From positions 1 through 51,702 of the forward strand of contig NZ_JNIJ01000044.1 in the NCBI RefSeq assembly GCF_000701345.1: 51,702 nt of DNA. The letters run 5' to 3'. The DNA comes from Bradyrhizobium sp. URHD0069. GTDB taxonomy: Bacteria; Pseudomonadota; Alphaproteobacteria; Rhizobiales; Xanthobacteraceae. Of the stretch, positions 15,403 through 25,837 are shown piece after piece. Every line of letters starts with the position of its first letter. The stretch's first letter is position 1. The notes under the pieces are model-generated. The model was not told where the DNA came from and made no database searches. It saw only the letters and a program-made list of their open reading frames with translations. Both the position numbers and the translations under genes were made by a program.

Positions 15403-18132
15403 CTAATGTTTCACCAGCTTGTTCTTCAGCGCATACAGCGCTTCCAGCGCCTCGCGCGGCGACATCTCATCCGGGTGCAGCGCCTTCACGGCTTCGATCA
15501 GCTGTTCCACTTCGCTCGGCGGCGCCGGCTCGGCGGCGGCGCGTGACGGCACCGCGAACAGCGGCAGATCGTCGGCCAGGGCGCGGGCGGTCTGGCCGCG
15601 GTCCTGCGCCTCCAGTTTTGCTAGCACCGATTTGGCGCGGGCGATCACCGGCGCCGGGAGGCCAGCGAGTTTTGCGACCTGGATGCCATAGGAGCGGTCG
15701 GCCGAGCCCGGCAGCACCTCGTGCAGGAACACCACGTCGCCCTGCCATTCCTTGACCCGCACCGTGGCGTTGAACAGTCGCGGCAATTTCGCCGAAAGCG
15801 CGGTGAGCTCATGATAATGGGTGGCGAACAGCGCGCGGCAGCGGTTGGCTTCATGCAGGTGCTCGATCGCCGCCCAGGCGATCGAGAGGCCATCGAAGGT
15901 CGCGGTGCCGCGGCCGATTTCGTCCAGGATCACCAGCGAGCGTTCGCTGGCCTGATTGAGGATGACGGCGGTTTCCACCATCTCCACCATGAAGGTGGAA
16001 CGGCCGCGCGCGAGATCGTCGGCAGCACCCACCCGCGAGAACAGCCGATCGACAATGCCGATCCGCGCCCGCGTCGCCGGCACGAAGCTGCCGGTCTGCG
16101 CCATCAGCGCGATCAGCGCGTTCTGGCGCAGGAAGGTCGATTTGCCTGCCATGTTGGGGCCGGTGATCAGCCAGATCTGGCCTGACTTCTGGCCCGGCCC
16201 CGGCGAGAGATCGCAGGCGTTGGCGATGAACGGCTGGCCGTCGCGCTTCAGCGCCTGCTCCACCACCGGATGCCGGCCGCCCTCGATGGCAAAACCGACC
16301 GAGCCGTCTACCACGGGCCGCACGTAATTGTCATCGACCGCAAGCTTCGCCAGCGCGGTGGCGACATCGAGCAGCGCGAAGGCATGCGCGGCGGCACGCA
16401 GATCGTCGCTGGCGGCCATCACCATTGCGGAAAGCCGCTCGAAAATTTCCAGCTCCAGCCCGAGCGCGCGGTCGCCGGCATTGGCGATCTTGGCTTCGAT
16501 CTCGCCGAGTTCGGCGGTGGTGAATCGCGTCTGCCCGGCCAGGGTCTGGCGATGGATGAAGGTGGCGTTGAGCGGCGGCGACATCAATTTTTCGCCGTGC
16601 TGCGCGGTGACTTCGACAAAGTAGCCGAGCACATTGTTGTGCCGGATTTTTAAACCCTTGACGCCAGTGTCGTCGGCGTAGCGGGCCTGCATCGCGGCGA
16701 CCACGAGGCGCGAGGCGTCGCGCAGATTGCGGGTTTCGTCGAGTGCTGTCTCATAGCCTTCGCGCACGAAGCCGCCGTCGCGTTTGATCAGCGGCAGTTG
16801 CTCGGCGAGCGCACGCTCGAATTCGCGGGCGAGATCGCGCGACGGGCGGCGCAACGCCTCCATGATGCCAGTGATTTCCGGCGGCGGTGCTTCGAGCTGG
16901 GCAAGCCGCGCCAGCGCCGCATCGGCCGCCAAAATGCCGTCGCGCAAACCCGCCAGATCGCGCGGGCCGCCGCGTCCGACCGAGAGCCGCGCCAGCGCGC
17001 GCGACATGTCGGGTGCGGCGCGCAGTGTGGTTCTGACATCGTCGCGCGCCGCACTGTCTGCGACGAAGGCGCTGACAGCATCGAGCCGCCGCGCGATCCC
17101 TGCGCTGTCGGTGAGCGGTGCCGCCAGTCTTTGGGCAAGAAGCCGCGATCCGGCCGGCGTCACCGTGCAGTCGATCGCATCGAGCAGCGAGCCGCGCCGT
17201 TCGCCGGCGAGCGTCCGTGTCAGTTCGAGGTTGGCGCGGGTGGCGGAATCGATCGCCATGGTGGTGCCGGCCGCCTCGCGCGACGGCGGCGACAGCGGCG
17301 GCCGTTTTCCCACTTGGGTGCGGTCGATATAGGTGACGGCCGCGGCGGCGGCGGTGGCCTCCAGCCGCGACATCGCGCTGAGCCCGTCCATGGTGGCCAC
17401 CGCAAAATAATCGCACAGCCGCCGCTCGGCGGTGGAGCCGTCGAAGACGTCGCGGGTCAGCGGCGTCACCGCCGGCAATTCGCGCAACAGCGGTCCGAGA
17501 TCGGGATCGCCATACAGCGCGTCGGTGACGATGACCTCGTTGGGGTTGATCCGCGCCAGCGTGGCGGCGAGTTCGCCGGTCGCGCATTCCGTCACGATGA
17601 ATTCCGCGGTGGAAATGTCGATCCAGGCAAGCCCGATGCGATCGGCCCCAACTGAGCCGCGCGCCCGCGCGATCGCCAGCAGATAATTGTTGGCCTTGGC
17701 GTCGAGCAACGTGTCTTCGGTCAGCGTGCCCGGCGTCACCAGCCGCACCACGCCGCGGCGCACCACGCTCTTGTTGCCGCGTGCCCGCGCCGCCGCCGGA
17801 TCCTCGGTCTGTTCGCACACCGCCACCCGATGGCCGGCCTCGATCAGGCGGTGCAGGTAATCCTCGGAGCGCTCCACCGGCACCCCGCACATCGGAATGT
17901 CCAGGCCCTGATGCTTGCCGCGCTTGGTCAGCACGATGCCGAGCGTGCGCGAGGCGATTTCGGCGTCCTCGAAGAACAGCTCGTAGAAATCGCCCATCCG
18001 GTAGAACAACAAGAGCCCGGGGTGGGCGGCCTTGATCTCAAGGAATTGTTCCATCATCGGCGTGACGCGCGCGGCGGTCTCGGCGGTCAATGCGGCGTCT
18101 GATGGCACAGGGATGGATTGCTGGATCGTCAT
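15403..18132 (-). CDS. mutS: DNA mismatch repair ATPase MutS
   Basis: A 909-residue protein that binds mismatches and small loops in newly replicated DNA and recruits MutL. The N-terminal mismatch-binding domain has the diagnostic FYRMGDFYELF, with Phe 49-x-Glu 51 contacting the mispair. Connector, lever and clamp domains follow. The C-terminal ABC-type ATPase has Walker A GPNMAGKST at about 657-665, then SRVGAADDLARGRSTFMVEM and Walker B/signature VILDEIGRGTATFDGLSIAW, and ATHYHEL. It ends with the short HPDEMSPREALEALYALK tail typical of MutS. Intact and normal in length. It faces away from pcaF; its 3' end abuts a family C repeat. Confidence 0.97.
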   Translation of the reverse strand: MTIQQSIPVPSDAALTAETAARVTPMMEQFLEIKAAHPGLLLFYRMGDFYELFFEDAEIASRTLGIVLTKRGKHQGLDIPMCGVPVERSEDYLHRLIEAGHRVAVCEQTEDPAAARARGNKSVVRRGVVRLVTPGTLTEDTLLDAKANNYLLAIARARGSVGADRIGLAWIDISTAEFIVTECATGELAATLARINPNEVIVTDALYGDPDLGPLLRELPAVTPLTRDVFDGSTAERRLCDYFAVATMDGLSAMSRLEATAAAAAVTYIDRTQVGKRPPLSPPSREAAGTTMAIDSATRANLELTRTLAGERRGSLLDAIDCTVTPAGSRLLAQRLAAPLTDSAGIARRLDAVSAFVADSAARDDVRTTLRAAPDMSRALARLSVGRGGPRDLAGLRDGILAADAALARLAQLEAPPPEITGIMEALRRPSRDLAREFERALAEQLPLIKRDGGFVREGYETALDETRNLRDASRLVVAAMQARYADDTGVKGLKIRHNNVLGYFVEVTAQHGEKLMSPPLNATFIHRQTLAGQTRFTTAELGEIEAKIANAGDRALGLELEIFERLSAMVMAASDDLRAAAHAFALLDVATALAKLAVDDNYVRPVVDGSVGFAIEGGRHPVVEQALKRDGQPFIANACDLSPGPGQKSGQIWLITGPNMAGKSTFLRQNALIALMAQTGSFVPATRARIGIVDRLFSRVGAADDLARGRSTFMVEMVETAVILNQASERSLVILDEIGRGTATFDGLSIAWAAIEHLHEANRCRALFATHYHELTALSAKLPRLFNATVRVKEWQGDVVFLHEVLPGSADRSYGIQVAKLAGLPAPVIARAKSVLAKLEAQDRGQTARALADDLPLFAVPSRAAAEPAPPSEVEQLIEAVKALHPDEMSPREALEALYALKNKLVKH

Positions 18133-18363
18133 GGGCTGCGCAAACTACAAAATTTTAGCCGTCGCTCCTATCGGTTTGCCGCAGCCATGGAGGTTTTCCA
18201 CCTCCTCCACGCGCCTGTCCACAACCGGGGGGCATACCCGACCTCACGCGAATGCCTCGCTGGAACATCGGCGATCAATTGACCTGCCGAATAGCCGCTC
18301 CTAAAACTCGCCATCAATTCGAGCCGTTCGCCGCGGAAACCACGGCATTCAGGGAGAGATTCA

Positions 18364-19572
<1,209 letters not shown>

Positions 19573-19589
19573 CGGCGACTGCTCTAGCC

Positions 19590-19698
19590 GTCATTGCGAG
19601 CCAACGGGTCGCGCGAATGCGCGCCCGATGACAGGCTCCGCGAAGCAATCACGGCGCGGGGAACTGGATTGCTTCGTCGCTGCGCTCCTCGCAATGAC
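19590..19698. repeat. Family B palindromic repeat (GTCATTGCGAGC type) with inner module
   Basis: Left end GTCATTGCGAGC, right end GCTCCTCGCAATGAC in inverted orientation, with GAAGCAATC and GGATTGCTTCGTCGC as inner arms. The module CCAACGGGTCGCGCGAATGC...GACAGGCTCCGCG occupies 19601-19642 between GAGC and GAAGCAATC. Located between pcaF and pcaH, so in an RNA spanning both it would fold into a long hairpin. Confidence 0.85.
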
Positions 19699-19721
19699 GA
19701 GGGATGTGCTGAGGATTTGAC

Positions 19722-20423
19722 ATGACACTCACCTATCCGATCGCGAGCAACGCCGCGCATCCGGCGCGGTTGTCGCCGGCTTACAAGAGCACGCTGAAGC
19801 GGGCGCCGCAAAAGCCGCTGATCGTCATCCGTCACACGCTGTCGGAATTGACCGGACCGGTCTACGGCCACGAGACGGTGCGCGAGAACGACAACGATCT
19901 CACTACCCAGCACAAAGGCGAGCCGCTCGGCGAGCGTATCATCGTGCACGGCCACGTGCTGGACGAAGACGGACGCGGCGTGCCGAATACGCTGCTCGAA
20001 ATCTGGCAAGCCAATGCCTGCGGCCGCTATATCCACGTCCGCGACCAGCATCCGGCGCCGCTCGATCCGAATTTCACCGGCGCCGGCCGCGCGCAGTCCG
20101 ATAGCGACGGCTATTACAGGTTCGTCACCGTCAAGCCCGGCGCCTATCCGTGGGGCAATCATCACAACGCCTGGCGGCCCGCCCACATTCATTTCTCGGT
20201 GTTCGGCCACTCCTTTATCTCGCGGCTGGTAACGCAGATGTATTTCCCGGGCGATCCCTTGTTCGAATTCGATCCGATCTTCAATTCGGTGCCGGATGAA
20301 AAGGCGCGGATGCGGATGGTTTCCTCGTTCGACCTGGAAAGCACCCAGCCGGAATGGGCGCTGTGCTACCGCTTCAACATTGTGCTGCGCGGGCGCAATG
20401 CCACGCCGATGGAGACCAAATAG
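19722..20423 (+). CDS. pcaH: Protocatechuate 3,4-dioxygenase beta chain
   Basis: A 233-residue subunit of the intradiol dioxygenase that opens protocatechuate to beta-carboxy-cis,cis-muconate. All four non-haem Fe(III) ligands are present: Tyr 103 (CGRYIH), Tyr 142 (GAYPWG), His 155 and His 157 (WRPAHIHFS). The N-terminal helical extension (YKSTLKRAPQKPLIVIRHTL) that contacts the alpha chain is also there. The stop overlaps the pcaG start by one base (TAGTG), indicating translational coupling and equal subunit production. Confidence 0.96.
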   Translation: MTLTYPIASNAAHPARLSPAYKSTLKRAPQKPLIVIRHTLSELTGPVYGHETVRENDNDLTTQHKGEPLGERIIVHGHVLDEDGRGVPNTLLEIWQANACGRYIHVRDQHPAPLDPNFTGAGRAQSDSDGYYRFVTVKPGAYPWGNHHNAWRPAHIHFSVFGHSFISRLVTQMYFPGDPLFEFDPIFNSVPDEKARMRMVSSFDLESTQPEWALCYRFNIVLRGRNATPMETK

Positions 20424-21025
20424 TGCAGGAAATCACAAAGGGGATTACGCCATCGCAAACCGTCGGTCCGTTTTTCAAATACGGGCTGGCGCCGGACGGC
20501 AAATACGACTGGAACGACGCCTTCACCAACAACCTTGTCACCCCGGACACCTCGGGCGAGCGCATCAGGATTGAAGGGCGGGTGTTCGACGGTGACGGGC
20601 AGCCGGTTCCGGATTGCATGCTGGAGATATGGCAGGCCGATGCGCAGGGCCGCTTCAATGTTCCCAAGGATAAACGCGCGTTGCCGAATTCGGCGTTCAG
20701 AGGCTTTGGCCGCTGCGGCACCGATCCGAACGGCGATTATGCGTTCGACACCATCAAACCCGGCTCGGTGCCCGATCCCGACGGCAAGGTTCAGGCGCCG
20801 CATATTTTGCTCGCGATCTTCGCGCGCGGCATGCTGCTGCACAATTATACGCGGATCTATTTCGACGGCGAGGCTGATAACGCCACCGATCCCGTGCTGG
20901 CGCTGGTGCCCACTGAGCGCCGCGCCACGCTGATCGCCGCTCGTGAACCCGGCAACGGCAACGCCGTCTATCGCTTCGATATCCGCCTGCAGGGCGACAA
21001 CGAGACGGTGTTTTTCGACGTTTAG
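20423..21025 (+). CDS. pcaG: Protocatechuate 3,4-dioxygenase alpha chain
   Basis: A 200-residue partner of PcaH. The GTG at 20423 overlaps the pcaH TAG; it gives the typical N-terminus QEITKGITPSQTVGPFFKYG. The fold is shared with the beta chain (GRVFDGDGQPVPDCMLEIWQ, ADAQGRF), but the iron-ligand Tyr/His set is not conserved: the position of the two ligand histidines reads QAPHILLAIFARG. This is as expected, because only the beta chain binds iron. The two chains together form the substrate pocket. Last gene of the cluster; the next gene is convergent. Confidence 0.95.
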   Translation: MQEITKGITPSQTVGPFFKYGLAPDGKYDWNDAFTNNLVTPDTSGERIRIEGRVFDGDGQPVPDCMLEIWQADAQGRFNVPKDKRALPNSAFRGFGRCGTDPNGDYAFDTIKPGSVPDPDGKVQAPHILLAIFARGMLLHNYTRIYFDGEADNATDPVLALVPTERRATLIAAREPGNGNAVYRFDIRLQGDNETVFFDV

Positions 21026-21039
21026 CTTAAACTCTGGCG

Positions 21040-22104
21040 TCAGGGGATGATACGCTCCTTACGCAATCGGCTGAACAGGTCAAAGAAGCTGTCATCGGTC
21101 GCCTGGTAGTCGAGGAAGCCGAGCTTGCGGCTTTTGCTCATGTCGGTCACCACCTCGATCGGACGGCTCAAATCGGCGTCGGTGTGCCAGGCCGAGGTGA
21201 TCGCGGTGAGGTCCTGCTGCGCCAGTCTGTGCTTGCGCACGATCTCGGCCCAGATCGGACCCGCTTCAGCCAGCTGGCCCTCTAGTGGAATGGCTTGGCC
21301 CGGATACGGCGCGGGTCGCAGTCCAAACCAATCGGCCAGCCGCGCCCACATCCAGCTCCAGCGGAACACATCGCCGTTCACGACATTGAAAGCCTGATTG
21401 CGCGCAGCCTCGGTCGTAGCGGCCCATTCCAGGTGACGGGCCAGCAACCGCGCATCCGTCATGTCGGTGAGCCCGTTCCATTGCGCGGCGGAGCCGGGAA
21501 ACACAAACGGCTGTCCGGTCTCTCGGCAGATCGTCGCATAGACTGCAAGGGTAACCCCCATATTCATGGCGTTGCCAACGGCGTAGCCGATGATCGTGTG
21601 GGGACGGTGCACGCTCCAGCCGAAGCCATCACGCCGCGCCGCAGCGAACAATTCGTCTTCCTGAGCATAGTAGAAGTTTTCGACATCCAGCCGCGGCTGC
21701 TCTTCGCGAAATGGCGTCGCCGGCAGCGTGCCCTTGCCGTAGGCTTCGAACGGTCCGAGGTAATGCTTAAGTCCAGTTACAAGCCCGACGTGCCGGACGG
21801 AGCCGGAACGCGACAACGCCTCGAGCACATTGCGCACCATGGCGCGGTTGATCTTGATGTTTTCGGCTTCTGTCCTCTGCCGCAGCCATGCGCCGATAAA
21901 GACAGCGGCCGGTCGCAATCCCTGCAAGGCGTTATGAAGGGATGCGGAATCCAGCAGGTCCGCGGCTACCGGCATCACGCCATCAATATCGGAGGGCGGC
22001 CGCCGCGCCAGTCCGTGCACCTGCCAGCCTCGTTCGACAAGACGCCGCGCAAGGTTGTTGCCGACAATGCCGCTCACTCCAACCACCAGTGCTGAACCCG
22101 CCAT
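21040..22104 (-). CDS. NAD(P)-dependent reductase of the PRISE type (extended SDR)
   Basis: A 354-residue Rossmann-fold protein. The ATG at 22104 gives MAGSALVVGVSGIVGNNLAR, with the dinucleotide-binding G-x-x-G-x-x-G. Features of the progesterone 5-beta-reductase/iridoid synthase-like group follow: VGLVTGLKHYLGPFEAYG (the Lys), DVENFYYAQEDELF (the Tyr), WSVHRPHTIIGYAVGNAMN, and the C-terminal W-rich part (FRWSWMWARLADWFGL). Such enzymes reduce enones; the substrate here is unknown. The frame is open a little further upstream but the ATG before the glycine motif fits the family. Confidence 0.85.
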   Translation of the reverse strand: MAGSALVVGVSGIVGNNLARRLVERGWQVHGLARRPPSDIDGVMPVAADLLDSASLHNALQGLRPAAVFIGAWLRQRTEAENIKINRAMVRNVLEALSRSGSVRHVGLVTGLKHYLGPFEAYGKGTLPATPFREEQPRLDVENFYYAQEDELFAAARRDGFGWSVHRPHTIIGYAVGNAMNMGVTLAVYATICRETGQPFVFPGSAAQWNGLTDMTDARLLARHLEWAATTEAARNQAFNVVNGDVFRWSWMWARLADWFGLRPAPYPGQAIPLEGQLAEAGPIWAEIVRKHRLAQQDLTAITSAWHTDADLSRPIEVVTDMSKSRKLGFLDYQATDDSFFDLFSRLRKERIIP

Positions 22105-22406
22105 GACCGGACCTTTTCCCGAAAATAATTGAAGGAGATATGTCACGTGGCCGCATCAACCAAGCGCAACCATGAATGATGGCGTCACTTGTCTGCGATT
22201 GCACCGGAGACGCGGATGGCCGGAACGTCTGCTTGAAGACGTGCTTTTTGCGCGCACATGTTGCGGCATCTCCATACGCGGATTTATTCAGACGGCGATG
22301 CCGCCAACGTCGGCGCGGCACGCTGATCGCGGTTTTCGAGGTGTGAAAGGGCGGTTCTTCCTTTAGTTCTCCCCGGTAGAGAACGGGAAGAGGCAAAGAC
22401 CCGCCG
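22105..22406. other. Intergenic region without a convincing gene
   Basis: Holds the promoter side of the PRISE-type gene (minus) and the 3' side of emrB (minus). A 64-codon plus-strand frame at 22172-22366 is rich in Arg and His and has no family resemblance or ribosome site. No structured repeat seen. Confidence 0.5.
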
Positions 22407-23966
22407 CTACTCGATCACCGCATGTTCCGGGGCCAGAGACTGCTTGCGCAGCGCGGCCTTGGTGGAGCCGATCATGACGGCCAGCGGGATCGCGCAGAGC
22501 GTGAAGATCATCACCATCTGGTAATCCAGCGAGAAGGCGATGATTTCGGCCTGCAGTTGGACGATGGCGTCCATCATGGCGCGGCCCTTGTCGGTGGTCA
22601 TGTCGATCATGCCACGCACGTCGGGCGTCTGCATCGCGTGGTTGAACGGATTAATGTGCTGCGACAACACCGCGTAGGTCCGCCGCGTTCCTTCGGTCAG
22701 CTGTGCGATGACCACGGAAATGCCGATCGAGGAGGCGACGTTGCGCATCAATGTCAGCATCGCGGTGCCGTCGGTGCGCAGATGGTTGGGCAGCGTCAGG
22801 AACGCCACCGTGCTCAGCGGCACGAACACCAGGCCGAACCCGAAGCCCTGCACGATGCTGATCACCACGATCTCGGCAACGCCGGTTTGATCGGTCCAGG
22901 CGGTCATGTAGAACAGCGACAGGCAGGTGATGCTCAACCCGCTGACGATCAGCGTGCGCGCCTCGATATAGCGCATCATCCGGCCGACCAGCATCATCGC
23001 GACGAACGTGCCGCAGCCGCGGCTCGCCAGCAACAGGCCCGCGGTGATGATCGGATAGCCGATCACGTTCTGCAAGTACGGCGACGACAGCGCCATGGTC
23101 GAGAACAGCACCAGGCCCATGACCGCCATGAACACGCAGCCTCCGACAAAATTCCTGTCCTTGAACAGCGCGAACTGGATGAACGGCTTTGAGGTCGTGA
23201 GCGAATGCGCGAAGAAATAGTAGAAGCCGATGATCGAGATGATGAACTCGGCGATGATTTCGTTCGATTCCATCCAGCCGAGCTGCTCGCCACGGTCGAG
23301 CGCAATTTGCAACGAGCCTATGCCGACCGCAAGTGCGGTGAACCCGAACCAGTCGAAGCGCAGGTTGAGATCCTTTTTGGTCTCGTCCATGAACACCAGC
23401 AGGCCGAGCACCGTGAAGATGCCGAACGGCAGGTTGACGAGGAACACCCAGTGCCAGGAATAGGTTTCGGTCAGCCAGGCGCCGAGCGATGGTCCCAGGA
23501 TCGGGCCCATCATCACGCCCATTCCCCAGATCGCCATCGCCTTGGCGCGCTCGTGCAGCGCATAGGTGTCGAGCATCACCGCCTGCGACAACGGCACCAG
23601 CGCCGCGCCGAACATGCCCTGCAGCAAACGAAACAGCACCATCTGAGTGATGTCCTGCGCCAGCCCGCACAGCACCGAAGCGATCGTAAAGCCGCCGGAG
23701 CACAGGATGAAGATACGCTTGCGGCCGAAGCGGTTGGCGATCCACCCCACAGGTGCGGTCATGATCGCGGCGGCGACGATGTAGGAAGTCAGTACCCAGT
23801 TGATCTGATCCTGCGACGCCGACAGCGAGCCCTGCATATAGGGCAGCGCGACATTGGCGATGGTGGTGTCCAGCGCCTGCATGATGGTCGCGGTCATGGC
23901 GCAGATCGTCACCATGGTCCGGCGCAGGCCTGGAACCGCAATGGGTGCCGCCGCCGAGTCCGGCAT
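22407..23966 (-). CDS. emrB: DHA2-family drug:H+ antiporter (EmrB/QacA type)
   Basis: A 519-residue major facilitator with about 14 membrane segments. Family motifs: LDTTIANVALPYMQGSL in helix 1 (motif D1), GWIANRFGRKRIF (motif A), and GMGVMMGPILGPSLGAWL (antiporter motif C). It exports hydrophobic toxicants using the proton gradient. It is the last gene of a three-gene operon with the MarR regulator and the EmrA adaptor; six bases separate it from emrA. Together with an outer-membrane TolC-like channel, not encoded here, it should form a tripartite pump. Substrate unknown. Confidence 0.93.
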   Translation of the reverse strand: MPDSAAAPIAVPGLRRTMVTICAMTATIMQALDTTIANVALPYMQGSLSASQDQINWVLTSYIVAAAIMTAPVGWIANRFGRKRIFILCSGGFTIASVLCGLAQDITQMVLFRLLQGMFGAALVPLSQAVMLDTYALHERAKAMAIWGMGVMMGPILGPSLGAWLTETYSWHWVFLVNLPFGIFTVLGLLVFMDETKKDLNLRFDWFGFTALAVGIGSLQIALDRGEQLGWMESNEIIAEFIISIIGFYYFFAHSLTTSKPFIQFALFKDRNFVGGCVFMAVMGLVLFSTMALSSPYLQNVIGYPIITAGLLLASRGCGTFVAMMLVGRMMRYIEARTLIVSGLSITCLSLFYMTAWTDQTGVAEIVVISIVQGFGFGLVFVPLSTVAFLTLPNHLRTDGTAMLTLMRNVASSIGISVVIAQLTEGTRRTYAVLSQHINPFNHAMQTPDVRGMIDMTTDKGRAMMDAIVQLQAEIIAFSLDYQMVMIFTLCAIPLAVMIGSTKAALRKQSLAPEHAVIE

Positions 23967-23972
23967 GATGCG

Positions 23973-25139
23973 TCAGTCCTCTTTTGCCGCCCCCGCCGGC
24001 GAGAAGCCGAGCAGGCCAGCGAGCGAACGGCGATGGTTGGTGTCGATCGTGGCGTACACGCTCATGCCGGCCTTCAGCTTCTGCACATACTTGTCGTTCT
24101 TGTCGAAATAGATTCGCACCGGTACGCGCTGCACCACCTTGACGAAATTGCCGGTCGCATTCTGCGGCGGCAGAATCGCGAATTGCGCGCCGGTGCCGGG
24201 GCTGAGCGAGCCGACCGTGCCCTTGAAGACATGGTTGGGGAAGGCATCGACGTCGAGGGTGACGGACTGGCCGACCGCGACATAGGTGAAATCGGATTCT
24301 TTCGGATTGGCATCGACCCATGGGTTCGACACGTCGATGATGCTGAACACCGGCGCACCGGCCATCACGAAGCGGCCGAGCTGGATCTGATCGACCTGGG
24401 TGGCTACGCCGTTCATCGGCGCCCGCACCGTGCTCAAATCGAGGTTGCGCTGGGCGTCGTCGAGCGCGGCCTTGGCCTGCATGTAAGCCGGAAACTGTTC
24501 GAGGGGCAGCTCGGGATTGCCGAGCAGCTGATTGAGGGCGGTCGAGTTCTGCTGCTTGACCAGTTGCAACTGGGCTTGCGCGGTGACCAGCCCGGTGGCG
24601 CTGTTGTCGAGATCCAGCTGCGATCCGGCTGAACTCTTGACCAGCGAATTCTTGCGTTCGACGTCGCGCTGTTTGAGCGCAATGCCTGCGTTGACGAGTT
24701 CGATGGTCTGCGAATAGAGCTTCACATTGGCGATCAGGTTGTCGTGGCTGGTTTTGGCGTCGTCCAGCTTGGCGCGCGCCTGCGCCAAAGCCAGCCGAAA
24801 TGGCACCGGATCAACCTGGAACATGATGTCGCCGGGCGAAACCTGCTGACCCTCCTTGACGGCGACGCTGATGATCTTGCCGGAGACGTCGGGCGTAATC
24901 AGAATTTTTTGCGCCCCGACATAGGCGTCGTCGGTGGTCACGTAGCGGCCGCCATGGAGATAGAAGGTTACCCCGCCGATCAGCGCCGCCAGCGGCAGCA
25001 CCACGAGCAGCAGCGCGCGACGGTAACGCCGCATGCCGGCCATCAATCGGCGCCGCGGCTCCGCCGCAATTTTCGTCCGCGGCTTTGCCGACGGATTGCC
25101 CTTCTGGTCGGGTGGAAATTTCAGTACCGGATCAGCCAT
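23973..25139 (-). CDS. emrA: EmrA-type membrane fusion (HlyD family) adaptor
   Basis: A 388-residue adaptor. A short cytoplasmic N-terminus is followed by one membrane helix (ALLLVVLPLAALIGGVTFYL), then GRYVTTDDAYVGAQKILITP, the hallmark start of EmrA proteins. Two lipoyl halves (GKIISVAVKEGQQVSPGDIM; LSTVRAPMNGVATQVDQIQL) flank a long coiled-coil hairpin rich in Lys, Gln and Leu. A beta-barrel with ANPKESDFTYVAVGQSV follows. It links EmrB to an outer-membrane channel. Its start overlaps the end of the MarR gene, consistent with translational coupling. Confidence 0.93.
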   Translation of the reverse strand: MADPVLKFPPDQKGNPSAKPRTKIAAEPRRRLMAGMRRYRRALLLVVLPLAALIGGVTFYLHGGRYVTTDDAYVGAQKILITPDVSGKIISVAVKEGQQVSPGDIMFQVDPVPFRLALAQARAKLDDAKTSHDNLIANVKLYSQTIELVNAGIALKQRDVERKNSLVKSSAGSQLDLDNSATGLVTAQAQLQLVKQQNSTALNQLLGNPELPLEQFPAYMQAKAALDDAQRNLDLSTVRAPMNGVATQVDQIQLGRFVMAGAPVFSIIDVSNPWVDANPKESDFTYVAVGQSVTLDVDAFPNHVFKGTVGSLSPGTGAQFAILPPQNATGNFVKVVQRVPVRIYFDKNDKYVQKLKAGMSVYATIDTNHRRSLAGLLGFSPAGAAKED

Positions 25140-25614
25140 AGCGCTGTTCTTTCCTCGGCGGTTCCGCCGCCGTATTTTGAATGGCGTTGCGCACGTTTTC
25201 CTTGATCGTTTCCAGTTGGGCGAGCAGGCGATGGGCGTCGGCGGGATTGATCCCCTCGAGCGCTGTCGCCGTCAGTTCGGAGCGCAGCCCGCTGAGTTTG
25301 CCGAGCAACGGACGGGCGGCTTTGCGCAGATAGAGCCGGTTGACGCGGCGGTCGCTCTCGTCGCCGCGCCGTTCGATCCAGCCGTTCTGGCACAGGCGAT
25401 CGATCAGCCGCGTCAAGGTGATCGGCTGCATCTCCATCAGTTCCGCCAGTTCGGATTGCTTCAGGCCTTCGCTGCGTTCCACCTTGGCCAGCACCGCCCA
25501 TTGCGCACGGGTAATGCCGTAGCGGGCGGCCTGTTTGTCGGCATAGGCACGCACCAGCCGCTGCACTTCGCCAAGCGTAAACAGGAAATTCATATCCACG
25601 GAACCGCGGGACAT
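25132..25614 (-). CDS. MarR-family transcriptional regulator
   Basis: A 160-residue winged-helix regulator: dimer helix (LGEVQRLVRAYADKQAARYG), ITRAQWAVLAKVERSEGLKQ, the recognition helix region (SELAELMEMQPITLTRLIDR), and the wing GWIERRGDESDRRVNRLYL. First gene of an operon with emrA and emrB, so it probably represses the pump until a ligand binds. Start: an ATG at 25629 lies only about five bases from the expected transcription start, whereas the ATG at 25614 has GGAG nine bases upstream; 25614 is preferred. The 3' end overlaps emrA by eight bases. Confidence 0.9.
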   Translation of the reverse strand: MSRGSVDMNFLFTLGEVQRLVRAYADKQAARYGITRAQWAVLAKVERSEGLKQSELAELMEMQPITLTRLIDRLCQNGWIERRGDESDRRVNRLYLRKAARPLLGKLSGLRSELTATALEGINPADAHRLLAQLETIKENVRNAIQNTAAEPPRKEQRYG

Positions 25615-25636
25615 CAGCGCCTTCTCCATAAGCGTG

Positions 25637-25670
25637 CCCTATTATAAGCTAGCTCATGATCTGGCAATGC
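25637..25670 (-). promoter_or_regulatory. Probable promoter and autoregulatory operator of the marR-emrAB operon
   Basis: On the minus strand TTGCCA (25667-25662) and a perfect TATAAT (25646-25641) lie 15 bases apart. Between and touching them is the palindrome AGCTAGCT within GATCATGAGCTAGCTTATAA. A MarR dimer bound there would block RNA polymerase. The short spacing is suboptimal, which suits a regulated promoter. Confidence 0.5.
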
Positions 25671-25837
25671 GATGTTTAACGGAAGGCTGACCCGTCGGCA
25701 GCACATGGCTCGATGCGGGTGTGCCGCGGCAACCCGGGGGATTTCGGAATTCCCCGCAAGATGCTACACGATGCTGCGCTGCAAATTTTCAAGGCCGGGT
25801 CAGACCGATCCGATCAGCCGCGTTACATGATCCTCAG

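Noticed and set aside
25720..25837. N-terminal extension of the Zur-like protein from 25721
   Set aside because: The added 39 residues have no similarity to Fur proteins; the ATG at 25838 gives the normal length.
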